Below are positions 46,712-55,199 of a stretch of 64,000 bases of DNA, in pieces. Every line of letters begins with the position of its first letter. Position 1 is the first letter of the stretch. The position numbers and the translations under genes are program-made. Source of the DNA: Eubacterium coprostanoligenes (GTDB lineage: Bacteria > Bacillota > Clostridia > Oscillospirales > Acutalibacteraceae); the NCBI RefSeq assembly GCF_900167205.1, contig NZ_FUWW01000007.1:27497-91496 (forward strand), read 5' to 3'. The notes beneath the pieces are model-generated. The model was not told where the DNA came from and searched no databases. It worked only from the letters and a program-made list of their open reading frames with translations.

Positions 46712-48625
46712 ATGAAAAAGTTTTTTAGCTTATTGCTTGCAATGGCTTTGATTGTTGCTGCCGTTTTTTCGTTTGATTGCGTTTCGTTTGCATCGGATAC
46801 AGGCGATGATTTGGGCATAAGGCTCGACAACAGCGACACTTATTATAAATATGACGGTGCTACAAAAACGCTTTATATAAACGGAAAAGGCGATGTTCCG
46901 AATATGTCTAACAGTTCAAACGGCAGTCCGTGGTGTAATTGGGATAGCGATGCAATTCAAAGCGTTGTTGTAAGCGAGGGCATAACTTCTCTCGGCAACT
47001 ATCTTTTTTATCAGGTTCGCGCAACTTCGTTTTCTTTGCCGAGAACATTGAAAAAAATCGGCAAATATTCTCTTTCGTGCACAGGACAAATGAAAAAATG
47101 GGATATTCCTTTCGGTGTTGAAACAATAGATAACTACGCTTTTTATAATTGCTTTTATCTTGAAGAAGTTAATATACCGAGTTCGGTTAAAAGCATCGGA
47201 GAAAGTGCCTTTTATCAGTGCAAAAAACTGAAAAGTATAACTATTCCTTCATCTGTTACCGCAATTGGCAAAAACGCATTTTTCAGATGTTCGGAGCTTA
47301 GCGAAGTTAATTTTGCTTCAATGACTCAAAAAACAACCCTTGCGTTAAATGCATTTATTGGGTGCGAAAAATTGAAGCAGATAAATATCCCGATGAACAC
47401 TTCCTGTGGCAAAAATTCACTCGGATATTTTTCACAATCTCAAAAAATTGACGGCTTCACAATGGGCGTTTATAAGGATTCTGTTGCACAAAGCTATGCT
47501 ATAGGCAATGGACTTAACTATACACTTCTTGACAGCGTGCCGATTAAATGCGGTGTTGAATATGCAAATTGCTTTACCGATGACAATTTGAACAGCACAT
47601 TTCATTATATATTCACACCTGAAACAACACAGGATTATGTTTTATATTCTGTCGGCGGTTGCGACACTTATGCCAAGCTGTATCTTGACGGAAATCTTGT
47701 TGCGGAAAATGATGATATAGACACAAGCCAAAACGGTTTTGGCATCAAGCAAAAATTCGAGGCGGGCAAAACATATGATTTATTTGTCACCTCACGCAAA
47801 ATGACGGGTGATTTTTCTGTGCGTGCTTATCCGTCAGGGGTCACGGGCTTTAGCATTTATAACGGAAAAATCAGCTTTTCCGCCGTTGACGGAGAAGTGT
47901 ACGGCAACAAAAGAAAATTCAATATCACCAAAAGTATGCTCTCAAATTTTGTCATTGATTTGGGCTTTGCCGACGGTAGCGTAGACAGCCTTTATTATGA
48001 TGATTACATTGCGGGTGAGCATATCAAATTGATTGATAATCAAAAAGAAAAGCCGTTCACTTGCGGAGATAATGAAGCAACGGTTTCGTTCGGTGAAAAG
48101 ACGGCAAATTACACGGTTCACATTGACCACAGCTATGAGGAAAAATATGTTGAGCCGACTCCTGATGATGACGGCTACACTCTTCATTATTGCATCTTGT
48201 GCGGTGACAGCTATAAGGATAATTTTGTGCCGACCGATTCCTATATTGTAACAGGCAAATGCGTTATGGATGAAGATAATTTTGGCGGACATTCACACGA
48301 TGTGCCGTATTCACACGCATATATTACCGTGGACGACCGAAGATATGAAATAAATCCCGATGGCACTTGGAGCATAAGAACCTTTGAGGATTGCTTCATC
48401 ACTTTTAATAATTACTATGGCGGAAATGCTGTCAGAAAAGTCGAGGTTTCAAAAAACGGAAGCTATGATTTTGGCACAATTGCGCTTGAAGGTTATGATA
48501 TTAACGGCGACGGTTGGGTTAATGCAAAGGATTTTGCGATTTATTACCACGAAAAAAGAGAGGAACTTGGCGAGAACTATTGGCAGTTCGGCAACGAGTT
48601 TTTGATATATCAAAAAGGGCATTAG
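46712..48625 (+). CDS. Secreted BspA-like LRR protein with dockerin-like end
   Basis: A signal peptide (MKKFFSLLLAMALIVAAVFS, cleaved after FASD or near it) leads a surface protein. Residues about 80-220 are BspA-type leucine-rich repeats with the usual period: GVETIDNYAFYNCFYLEEVN, SSVKSIGESAFYQCKKLKS and SSVTAIGKNAFFRCSELSEV. A beta-rich middle domain with a CxxC-type end (YCILCGDS) follows. The C-terminus has one calcium-binding dockerin-like motif, YDINGDGWVNAKDFAIYY, whose usual second copy is degenerate. A role in adhesion or in cellulosome-like binding is inferred. I choose ATG 46712 with GAGGTGG upstream. It is only 21 bp after the ArsR gene. Confidence 0.75.
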   Translation: MKKFFSLLLAMALIVAAVFSFDCVSFASDTGDDLGIRLDNSDTYYKYDGATKTLYINGKGDVPNMSNSSNGSPWCNWDSDAIQSVVVSEGITSLGNYLFYQVRATSFSLPRTLKKIGKYSLSCTGQMKKWDIPFGVETIDNYAFYNCFYLEEVNIPSSVKSIGESAFYQCKKLKSITIPSSVTAIGKNAFFRCSELSEVNFASMTQKTTLALNAFIGCEKLKQINIPMNTSCGKNSLGYFSQSQKIDGFTMGVYKDSVAQSYAIGNGLNYTLLDSVPIKCGVEYANCFTDDNLNSTFHYIFTPETTQDYVLYSVGGCDTYAKLYLDGNLVAENDDIDTSQNGFGIKQKFEAGKTYDLFVTSRKMTGDFSVRAYPSGVTGFSIYNGKISFSAVDGEVYGNKRKFNITKSMLSNFVIDLGFADGSVDSLYYDDYIAGEHIKLIDNQKEKPFTCGDNEATVSFGEKTANYTVHIDHSYEEKYVEPTPDDDGYTLHYCILCGDSYKDNFVPTDSYIVTGKCVMDEDNFGGHSHDVPYSHAYITVDDRRYEINPDGTWSIRTFEDCFITFNNYYGGNAVRKVEVSKNGSYDFGTIALEGYDINGDGWVNAKDFAIYYHEKREELGENYWQFGNEFLIYQKGH

Positions 48626-48657
48626 TGCATAATACACACTTATGCCCTTTATATTTT
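48614..48657 (+). terminator. Terminator overlapping the LRR stop
   Basis: AAAGGGCATTAGTG pairs with CACTTATGCCCTTT (one mismatch) and is followed by a T-rich tract. Confidence 0.8.
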
Positions 48658-48680
48658 TTATATATTATAATATATAACTA

Positions 48681-48709
48681 TTGAAAAAGATTTGTTAACA
48701 AGGTATAAT
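48681..48709 (+). promoter_or_regulatory. Promoter of purine operon
   Basis: TTGAAA, exactly 17 bp, TATAAT, with TTGTTAACAA, a palindrome, in the spacer (48692-48701). The leader before purE is about 55 nt; no purine riboswitch is seen. Confidence 0.75.
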
Positions 48710-48772
48710 ACTTATATTAAAATGGAAAATTATGTCGTTTGTGTTTTCGGCATACGGAAAGGACAGAATGTT

Positions 48773-49270
48773 ATGAAAAAAGTTGCAATCATTATGGGCT
48801 CGGACAGCGATTTGCCTATCGTTACTCCGGCTATCAAACAGCTTAAGGATTTGGGTATTGAATCAGAGGTCAGAGTTATGTCTGCTCATCGCACTCCTGA
48901 GGCTGCACACGACTTTTCAAAGAATGCCATTGCAAACGGCTTCGGCGTAATTATTGCTGCGGCAGGTATGGCTGCGCACTTGGGCGGGGTTTTGGCTGCT
49001 TCAACAACTCTCCCTGTTATCGGAATTCCTTGTTCGGCAAAGGTGCTTGACGGTATGGACGCAATGCTTGCAACCGTTATGATGCCTCCGGGAATCCCTG
49101 TTGCCACAGTTGGCGTAAATGCGGCAAAGAATGCGGCATTGCTCGCAGCGGAGATTTTGGCTGTAGGTGATGACGAACTTATGCAAAAACTTATTGCTAT
49201 GCGTGATGATATGGCAAAGCAGGTTGTTGAAAAAGACAAGGCTCTTCAAGAAAAAATCAAAGAAATATAA
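48773..49270 (+). CDS. purE: N5-carboxyaminoimidazole ribonucleotide mutase
   Basis: PurE (class I) shifts the carboxyl of N5-CAIR to give CAIR in purine synthesis. Active-site blocks GSDSDLPIV, SAHRTPEA and AAGMAAHLGGVLA are intact; the SDSDLP and HRTP forms mark class I, which needs PurK or a bicarbonate route. Length 165 is normal. I choose ATG 48773, following AAAGGACAG; the frame is open upstream to 48692 without a ribosome site. It starts the purE-purM-purN-purO-purD unit, spaced 32 bp before purM. No purK is visible in this window. Confidence 0.95.
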   Translation: MKKVAIIMGSDSDLPIVTPAIKQLKDLGIESEVRVMSAHRTPEAAHDFSKNAIANGFGVIIAAAGMAAHLGGVLAASTTLPVIGIPCSAKVLDGMDAMLATVMMPPGIPVATVGVNAAKNAALLAAEILAVGDDELMQKLIAMRDDMAKQVVEKDKALQEKIKEI

Positions 49271-49302
49271 AAATATAACAGTAGGGTATAAGGAGATACA
49301 TT

Positions 49303-50340
49303 ATGGAAAAAAGTTTCAGCGATAGCTATGCAGCAGCAGGCGTAGATGTAACAGCAGGCTACAAATCTGTGGAACTCATCAAATCACATGTTAAAAGAAC
49401 CAACATTCCGGGTGTAATCGGTGGAATCGGCGGTTTCGGCGGTATGTTTGAGCTTGCGGCTAATGAATACAACAATCCTGTTCTTGTTTCAGGTACAGAC
49501 GGTGTAGGAACAAAAATCAAGCTTGCATTCCTTATGGATAAGCACGACACAATCGGTATCGACTGCGTTGCAATGTGTGTAAACGATGTTGCTTGTTCAG
49601 GTGCAAAGCCGCTTTTCTTCCTTGATTATATTGCTTGCGGCAAGAACTATCCTGAAAAGATTGAGCAAATCGTAAAAGGCGTTGCAGACGGTTGCGTACA
49701 GTCGGGTTGTGCTCTTGTCGGCGGCGAAACCGCAGAGCATCCCGGTATGATGCCGGATGAGGAATACGACCTTGCAGGTTTCACAGTTGGTATCGGCGAA
49801 AAGGACAAACTCGTTTCAGGCGAGCACCTCAAGGCAGGCGACGCTATCATCGGTGTTGCATCATCGGGTATTCACTCAAACGGTTTTTCGCTTATTCGCA
49901 AGGTGTTCAACATCAACAGCGAAACTATTGCCGTTAAGTATGACGAACTCGGCACAACTCTCGGTGAAACACTCCTCACTCCTACAAGAATTTATGTAAA
50001 GCCTCTCCTCACTCTTATGGACAATGTGAGAGTAAACGCTATTTCTCATATCACAGGCGGCGGCTTCTACGAGAATGTTCCGAGAATGCTCAACGACAAC
50101 ACTCTTGCTGTTATCGAAAAGGATAAGTGCTTCAAGCTCCCTATCTTTGACCTTATCCAAAAAACAGGCAACATTCCTGAACACGATATGTACAACACAT
50201 TCAATATGGGCACAGGTCTTATGCTTGCCGTTGATTCCGACAAGGCAGACGAGGCTGTAAGAATTCTTAATGAAAACGGCGAGCAGGCAACAATCATCGG
50301 CGAAATCAAGGACGGCGAAAAGGGAGTAGAAATATGCTAA
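49303..50340 (+). CDS. purM: Phosphoribosylformylglycinamidine cyclo-ligase (AIR synthetase)
   Basis: PurM closes the imidazole ring of AIR in an ATP-dependent step. Family blocks SYAAAGVDVTAGYKSVELIK, SGTDGVGTKIKLA, DYIACGK and GGETAEHPGMM are all present, and the C-terminal NMGTGLMLAV too. Length 345 is normal. AAGGAGATACATT precedes the ATG. It overlaps purN by 7 bp. Confidence 0.97.
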   Translation: MEKSFSDSYAAAGVDVTAGYKSVELIKSHVKRTNIPGVIGGIGGFGGMFELAANEYNNPVLVSGTDGVGTKIKLAFLMDKHDTIGIDCVAMCVNDVACSGAKPLFFLDYIACGKNYPEKIEQIVKGVADGCVQSGCALVGGETAEHPGMMPDEEYDLAGFTVGIGEKDKLVSGEHLKAGDAIIGVASSGIHSNGFSLIRKVFNINSETIAVKYDELGTTLGETLLTPTRIYVKPLLTLMDNVRVNAISHITGGGFYENVPRMLNDNTLAVIEKDKCFKLPIFDLIQKTGNIPEHDMYNTFNMGTGLMLAVDSDKADEAVRILNENGEQATIIGEIKDGEKGVEIC

Positions 50341-50957
50341 ACATAGCAGTGTTTGTTTCCGGAGGCGGAACAAATCTTCAGTCTCTTATTGACGCACAGG
50401 ACAGAGGCGAAATCAAAAACGGAAAAATCACTTTTGTTCTTGCTTCAAACGAAAATGCCTATGCGCTTGAGCGTGCAAAAAAAGCAGGCATTGAAAGCAC
50501 GGTTGTCAACCGAAAAGCATATGATACAAAGGCTGATTATGACAAGGCTGTGCTTGAAGCACTTGACGGCAAAAATATTGACCTTATCGTTCTTGCAGGA
50601 TTTTTGTCAATCCTCGGCGAAGATTTGGTCAACGAATATAAAAACAGAATTATCAACATTCATCCGAGTCTTATCCCACTTTTCTGCGGTGATGGTTTTT
50701 ACGGCAAAAAGGTGCACACGGCAGTTCTCAACAGCGGTATGAAAGTTACAGGCGCAACTGCCCATTTTGTGAATGAAATCACCGACGGCGGTGCAATTAT
50801 TTTGCAAAAGGCTGTTCCTGTTGAACAGGGCGATAATGAGGACATTCTTCAGTATCGTGTTATGCGTCAGGCTGAATGGGAGATTTTGCCAAAGGCAGTA
50901 TCACTTTTCTGCGAGGGCAGAATAAAAATTAACGGCAACAAAACAGAAATTATTTGA
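50334..50957 (+). CDS. purN: Phosphoribosylglycinamide formyltransferase
   Basis: PurN transfers a formyl group from 10-formyl-THF to GAR. The phosphate loop SGGGTNLQSLID, the catalytic Asn and His in INIHPSLIP and the Asp near VNEITDGGAIILQK are present. Length 207 fits, with an insertion in the PLFCGDGFYG loop, a common clostridial variant of the FxG motif. It overlaps purM and is followed 8 bp later by purO. Confidence 0.94.
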   Translation: MLNIAVFVSGGGTNLQSLIDAQDRGEIKNGKITFVLASNENAYALERAKKAGIESTVVNRKAYDTKADYDKAVLEALDGKNIDLIVLAGFLSILGEDLVNEYKNRIINIHPSLIPLFCGDGFYGKKVHTAVLNSGMKVTGATAHFVNEITDGGAIILQKAVPVEQGDNEDILQYRVMRQAEWEILPKAVSLFCEGRIKINGNKTEII

Positions 50958-50965
50958 GGTTAGAT

Positions 50966-51670
50966 ATGAATATAGAATCACTTGCAAAGAAACTTAACAC
51001 AAATACATATCCGGGACGAGGAATTGTTCTCGGAAAATCAAAGGACGGCAAAAAGGCTGTAATTGCTTATTTCATTATGGGTCGTTCGGTTAACTCACGC
51101 AACAGAATTTTTGAAGAAAATGACAGAGGCGGTATACGCACAAAGGCTTTTGATGAAAGCAAGATGGAAGACCCAAGTCTTATCATCTACAATCCTGTTC
51201 TTAAATTTGAGGACAAAACAATTGTTACAAACGGCGACCAAACAGACACAATTTATGATTGCCTTGCAAACGGCAAGTGCTACATTCATGCACTTCGCAC
51301 TCGTGAGTTTGAACCTGACGCACCGAATTATACTCCAAGAATTTCGGGTGTTGTTAAGCCAAACGGCGACTACAATTTGTCAATCCTCAAATCAAACAAC
51401 GGCGAGCCGCAGTGCGTAAGATATTTCTTTGAATATCCTGCAACCGCAGGTCTCGGACACTTCATCCACACATATAAGTGTGACGGTGATCCGATTCCGT
51501 CATTTGAGGGCGAGCCGACTCCTGTTGAAATCGGTGACAAAAGCATTGATGATTTCACCAAAATGGTTTGGGATAACCTCAACGAGGACAACAAGGTTTC
51601 TCTTTTCACTCGTTATATCGACCTTGAAACAGGTGCAGAGGAAACAAGAATTATTAATAAAAACAACTGA
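50966..51670 (+). CDS. purO: IMP cyclohydrolase, archaeal PurO type
   Basis: PurO closes FAICAR to IMP. The family block YPGRGIVLG and GRSVNSRNRIFEE near the N-terminus and the CVRYFFEYPATAGLGHFIH segment identify the archaeal-type enzyme, which in many clostridia replaces the C-terminal half of bifunctional PurH. The matching AICAR transformylase is not in this window and must be encoded elsewhere. I choose ATG 50966 (MNIESLAKKL), where TTTGAGGTTAG is upstream; an upstream ATG at 50954 overlaps purN. Length is 234. Confidence 0.88.
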   Translation: MNIESLAKKLNTNTYPGRGIVLGKSKDGKKAVIAYFIMGRSVNSRNRIFEENDRGGIRTKAFDESKMEDPSLIIYNPVLKFEDKTIVTNGDQTDTIYDCLANGKCYIHALRTREFEPDAPNYTPRISGVVKPNGDYNLSILKSNNGEPQCVRYFFEYPATAGLGHFIHTYKCDGDPIPSFEGEPTPVEIGDKSIDDFTKMVWDNLNEDNKVSLFTRYIDLETGAEETRIINKNN

Positions 51671-51688
51671 TTATATTCGGAGGATATT

Positions 51689-52966
51689 ATGAGAGTTTTG
51701 GTAGTAGGTTCGGGCGGCAGAGAACACGCTCTTATCAGAAAAATAAAGGAGTCAAGCAGAGTTGATTATATTGCTTGCTGTCCGGGCAACGGCGGTATTT
51801 CGTATGATGCGGAATGTTTTGATGTCAGCGCAACTGACATTGACGGTGTTGTTGAGCTTGCAAAAAAAATCAATGCTGATTTTGTAGTTGTTGCTCCTGA
51901 TGACCCGCTTGTACTCGGTATGGTAGATGCACTCAACGAGGCAGGCTTTGCAACCTTCGGCCCAAAGGCAAATGCCGCAATTATTGAAGGTTCAAAGGTT
52001 TTCTCAAAGGACCTTATGGAAAAGTACAATATTCCTACTGCCGAATACAAGGTGTTCAATGACCCTGCGGATGTAATTGATTATATAAAGGAAAAGAACG
52101 AATTTCCTACCGTTATTAAGGCTGACGGTCTTGCACTCGGCAAGGGTGTAATCATTCCCGAAACACTTGATGAAGCTGTTGCAGGTGTAAAGGAAATTAT
52201 GGAAGATAAGATTTTCGGCGACTCGGGCAACAATGTTGTTGTTGAGGAATTCCTCACAGGTCCTGAAGTTTCGGTTCTTGCATTTACAGACGGCAAGTGC
52301 GTAAAACCTATGGTGACTTCTATGGATCACAAGCGTGCACTTGACGGCGACAAGGGTCTTAACACAGGCGGTATGGGCACTGTTTCTCCAAACCCTTATT
52401 ATACAGAGGAAATTGCCAAGGAATGTATGGAAAAAATCTTCATTCCTACTATTGAAGCTATGAACAGCGAGGGCAGAACCTTTAAGGGTTGTCTTTACTT
52501 TGGCTTGATGCTCACTCCAAAGGGACCGAAGGTAATAGAGTATAACTGCCGTTTCGGCGACCCTGAAACACAGGTTGTTTTGCCAAGACTTAAAACTGAT
52601 ATTATCGACATTTTTGAAGCAATCAATAACGGCACTCTTTCAGATTTGGACATCGAGTGGGATGATAGAGCTTGCACTTGCGTAATTATGGCTTCGGGCG
52701 GTTATCCAAAATCTTATCCAAAGGGAATTGAGATTACCGGTCTTACCGACGGTCAGCTTGACGGTGTAACCGTTTATCATGCAGGCACAAAACTTCAAGA
52801 CGGCAAACTCGTAACCGCAGGAGGCAGAGTTCTCGGCGTTACTGCACTCGGCAATGATTTGCAGGATGCACTCAACAAATCCTATGAAGCTGTGGGAAAA
52901 ATTCACTTTGACGGCGCTCATTACAGAAAAGATATCGGAGCAAAAGCCCTTAAGGCTTTGCAGTAA
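51689..52966 (+). CDS. purD: Phosphoribosylamine-glycine ligase (GAR synthetase)
   Basis: PurD joins glycine to phosphoribosylamine with ATP. The N-terminal MRVLVVGSGGREHALIRKI, the ATP-grasp blocks FPTVIKADGLALGKGV, VVEEFLTGPEVS and RFGDPETQVVLPRL are present. Length 425 is normal. GGAGGATATT precedes the ATG, and the gene ends the purine unit. No clear terminator follows; AATTGTCAA (52976) and TTGACAATT (53010) could form a weak stem that overlaps the next promoter. Confidence 0.97.
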   Translation: MRVLVVGSGGREHALIRKIKESSRVDYIACCPGNGGISYDAECFDVSATDIDGVVELAKKINADFVVVAPDDPLVLGMVDALNEAGFATFGPKANAAIIEGSKVFSKDLMEKYNIPTAEYKVFNDPADVIDYIKEKNEFPTVIKADGLALGKGVIIPETLDEAVAGVKEIMEDKIFGDSGNNVVVEEFLTGPEVSVLAFTDGKCVKPMVTSMDHKRALDGDKGLNTGGMGTVSPNPYYTEEIAKECMEKIFIPTIEAMNSEGRTFKGCLYFGLMLTPKGPKVIEYNCRFGDPETQVVLPRLKTDIIDIFEAINNGTLSDLDIEWDDRACTCVIMASGGYPKSYPKGIEITGLTDGQLDGVTVYHAGTKLQDGKLVTAGGRVLGVTALGNDLQDALNKSYEAVGKIHFDGAHYRKDIGAKALKALQ

Positions 52967-53009
52967 ATATGAACAAATTGTCAATTTTGTTTAAAAATAC
53001 ATTTTGTTA

Positions 53010-53038
53010 TTGACAATTATACAAAATGGAATTATACT
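53010..53038 (+). promoter_or_regulatory. Promoter of MacA/MacB-like genes
   Basis: TTGACA, exactly 17 bp, TATACT. The -35 is part of an inverted repeat with 52976-52984. Leader is about 90 nt. Confidence 0.75.
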
Positions 53039-53132
53039 AATTCCGTAATATTACTACGCCATAAGTGCGTCACTTTGTACGCAAAATATGATATATAATA
53101 TAGAAATAAATATATATTTTGGGGGTTTGACT

Positions 53133-55187
53133 ATGGCAACTGTCAAAAAAAGTAATACAAAGAAAATTGTATGGGCAGTTATAGCTGTTATTCTTGTTGT
53201 TGCTATTGTAATAACAAGTGTTGTCTTTGCTAAAAGCGGCAAAAAAACAGAAGTAACGCTTAATACAGTATCTACAAACTCTATCACTCAAACCGTATCT
53301 TCAACAGGACAGATAAGCTCCGGACTTAAAAAAGAGTATAAGCCGGGCACCGTTGCTACTGTTAAAAAGGTGTATGTAGAGGTTGGCGACAAGGTTAAAA
53401 AGGGCGATCAACTTGCTGTATTTGATACAAGCAGTCTTGATTCACAGGTGGCAAGCCTTAATTCGGCTTATGCAAATTCAAACGCTTCTTATCAAGAGGC
53501 TGTTCAGCATCAGGCTGAAGCGGCAAAGTCTTTGGCTTCAATCAACAAGAGCATTGCAAAGACTGAAAAGAAATTGAAGAAGCTTGAAAAGGCAGAGCAG
53601 AAAAAGCGAAGCACTACCACAACAACAAAAAAAGCCACAACAACCACAACTACTACCACAACAACAACCAAGTATTGGGGTGGCGGAAACGGAAATGGAA
53701 ACGGAAACAATGCGACACCTGCTCCTCCGTGCGAACATGACTTTTCAGATAAAAAGTATGCAGATGCAAACTATTCGGGACACTATAAAGTTTGTAAAAA
53801 ATGTGGTGCAAAGGTATTTGAAGAACACCATTATGGTTCTGTTCAAAAGTTTACAAGCGGAAAAGATAAGGAAAATTATCACTATTATAAATGTGACGAT
53901 TGTGGATATATAAAGAAAGAAGTTCACGATTTCCCAAGTGGTGTGGGCACAGTAACATGTAAGATTTGCGGAGAAGCAAAGGCTTCAGGCTTTAATGAAA
54001 CATCGGCTATGATTGAACTTGCCCTTGATCAACTTCAACCTGTATTCGATTCTTTGAAGCAACTCGGTGAGGCATCAAAGCAGATTGTTGACCTTCTTCA
54101 AAGTCTTGTAAAAGACCTCAGCAATATTGCGAAAGATGTAGATTCTTTGACAAGAACAATTACAATTGTTGCTGATACAATTATGTATCAAATTTCTTCA
54201 GGTAACTGGAGTGCAGAAAAAATTGCTGACGCTGTCGGCAAGGCTGTAACCGCTGCTATCAAACAGGGTATGATAGAATTTATCGACAGCGGTGCGGCAG
54301 TTAAAATGATTGAAACTGCTGTTAAATCTGTTAATTGGAAAGCTATCGGTAAGGGTATTGCAGAGTCTGATAATTTTGGTTTAGCTTCGGCTCAAATTCA
54401 GCTTGCTGCACTTTATGCTCAAAAGGAAGTTTACACAATTACGGCCTCAGCATCAACAGTTAACGCTCAAAAGCAGGCTGCAGCAGCCGCTAAAAATGCT
54501 TATGAAGTGACAAAGGCTGCAAGAGATGATCTTGCAAAGGGTTGGAAAGCAGAATTCTCCGGTGTTATCACAACTTGTGATATTGAAGAGGGCGGACAAA
54601 CAACTGCACTTTCAACAGGTCTTACTCTTGAAAATATGAAGAAGAGAGTTGTCACAATTTCTCTTGGTGAATACGATGTTCACAAGGTTAAAGAGGGAAT
54701 GTCGGCAACTGTAAAAACAGCATACGGTAAGTATGACGGCGTTGTTGCTTCAATCGCTCCGACTGCAACAGGCGGTTCACAAGGCTCAATGCTTGACAGT
54801 GTTGGTTCAATGGCAGGCATCAGCGGTCTTTCATCACTCACAAATTCAGGTGCAGGCGTTGAATGTAAGGTTGTTGTTGACCACCCTGATGAAAACATCA
54901 TTGTTGGTTTTGACGCAGATGTTGAAATCGTAACAGGTACATACACTGATGTTCCATGTGTTCCGATTGAATCAATCGTGCTTGAAAAAGAGGGTACATA
55001 TGTTTATCTCTACAATCCTGAAGAAGAAACCGTAACAAAAACAAAGATTGAAACAGGCGCAACTTCTGATACTTCGTATGAGATAAAATCAGGACTTTCA
55101 ATTGGTGACCAAATCGTTGCCACTCCTCAAACAGACTACGAGGAAGATTCATTCAAGGTAAAAGTTAAAACTGATAAAACTAAATAA
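53133..55187 (+). CDS. MacA-like membrane fusion protein with cysteine-rich insert
   Basis: A periplasmic-adaptor-type subunit of a MacB-class ABC exporter. One N-terminal membrane helix (IVWAVIAVILVVAIVITSVV) and the first lipoyl half (VKKVYVEVGDKVKKGDQLAVF) lead into a coiled coil. Then comes an unusual insert: a threonine run (about residues 159-180), a Gly/Asn linker and a segment with Cys200 and CxxC pairs at 221/224, 254/257 and 276/279 mixed with His, as in zinc-binding or disulfide domains. A helical region, a second coil, the second lipoyl half (AEFSGVITTCDIEEGGQ) and a beta-barrel follow. Length 684 is well above the usual 350-450. I choose ATG 53133 after GGGGGTTTG. Function of the insert is unknown. 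Confidence 0.8.
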   Translation: MATVKKSNTKKIVWAVIAVILVVAIVITSVVFAKSGKKTEVTLNTVSTNSITQTVSSTGQISSGLKKEYKPGTVATVKKVYVEVGDKVKKGDQLAVFDTSSLDSQVASLNSAYANSNASYQEAVQHQAEAAKSLASINKSIAKTEKKLKKLEKAEQKKRSTTTTTKKATTTTTTTTTTTKYWGGGNGNGNGNNATPAPPCEHDFSDKKYADANYSGHYKVCKKCGAKVFEEHHYGSVQKFTSGKDKENYHYYKCDDCGYIKKEVHDFPSGVGTVTCKICGEAKASGFNETSAMIELALDQLQPVFDSLKQLGEASKQIVDLLQSLVKDLSNIAKDVDSLTRTITIVADTIMYQISSGNWSAEKIADAVGKAVTAAIKQGMIEFIDSGAAVKMIETAVKSVNWKAIGKGIAESDNFGLASAQIQLAALYAQKEVYTITASASTVNAQKQAAAAAKNAYEVTKAARDDLAKGWKAEFSGVITTCDIEEGGQTTALSTGLTLENMKKRVVTISLGEYDVHKVKEGMSATVKTAYGKYDGVVASIAPTATGGSQGSMLDSVGSMAGISGLSSLTNSGAGVECKVVVDHPDENIIVGFDADVEIVTGTYTDVPCVPIESIVLEKEGTYVYLYNPEEETVTKTKIETGATSDTSYEIKSGLSIGDQIVATPQTDYEEDSFKVKVKTDKTK

Positions 55188-55199
55188 GAGGTAATATAG

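Noticed and set aside
53606..53668. ACN repeat as a CRISPR or tandem array
   Set aside because: It is an in-frame threonine codon run inside the adaptor gene, without spacers.
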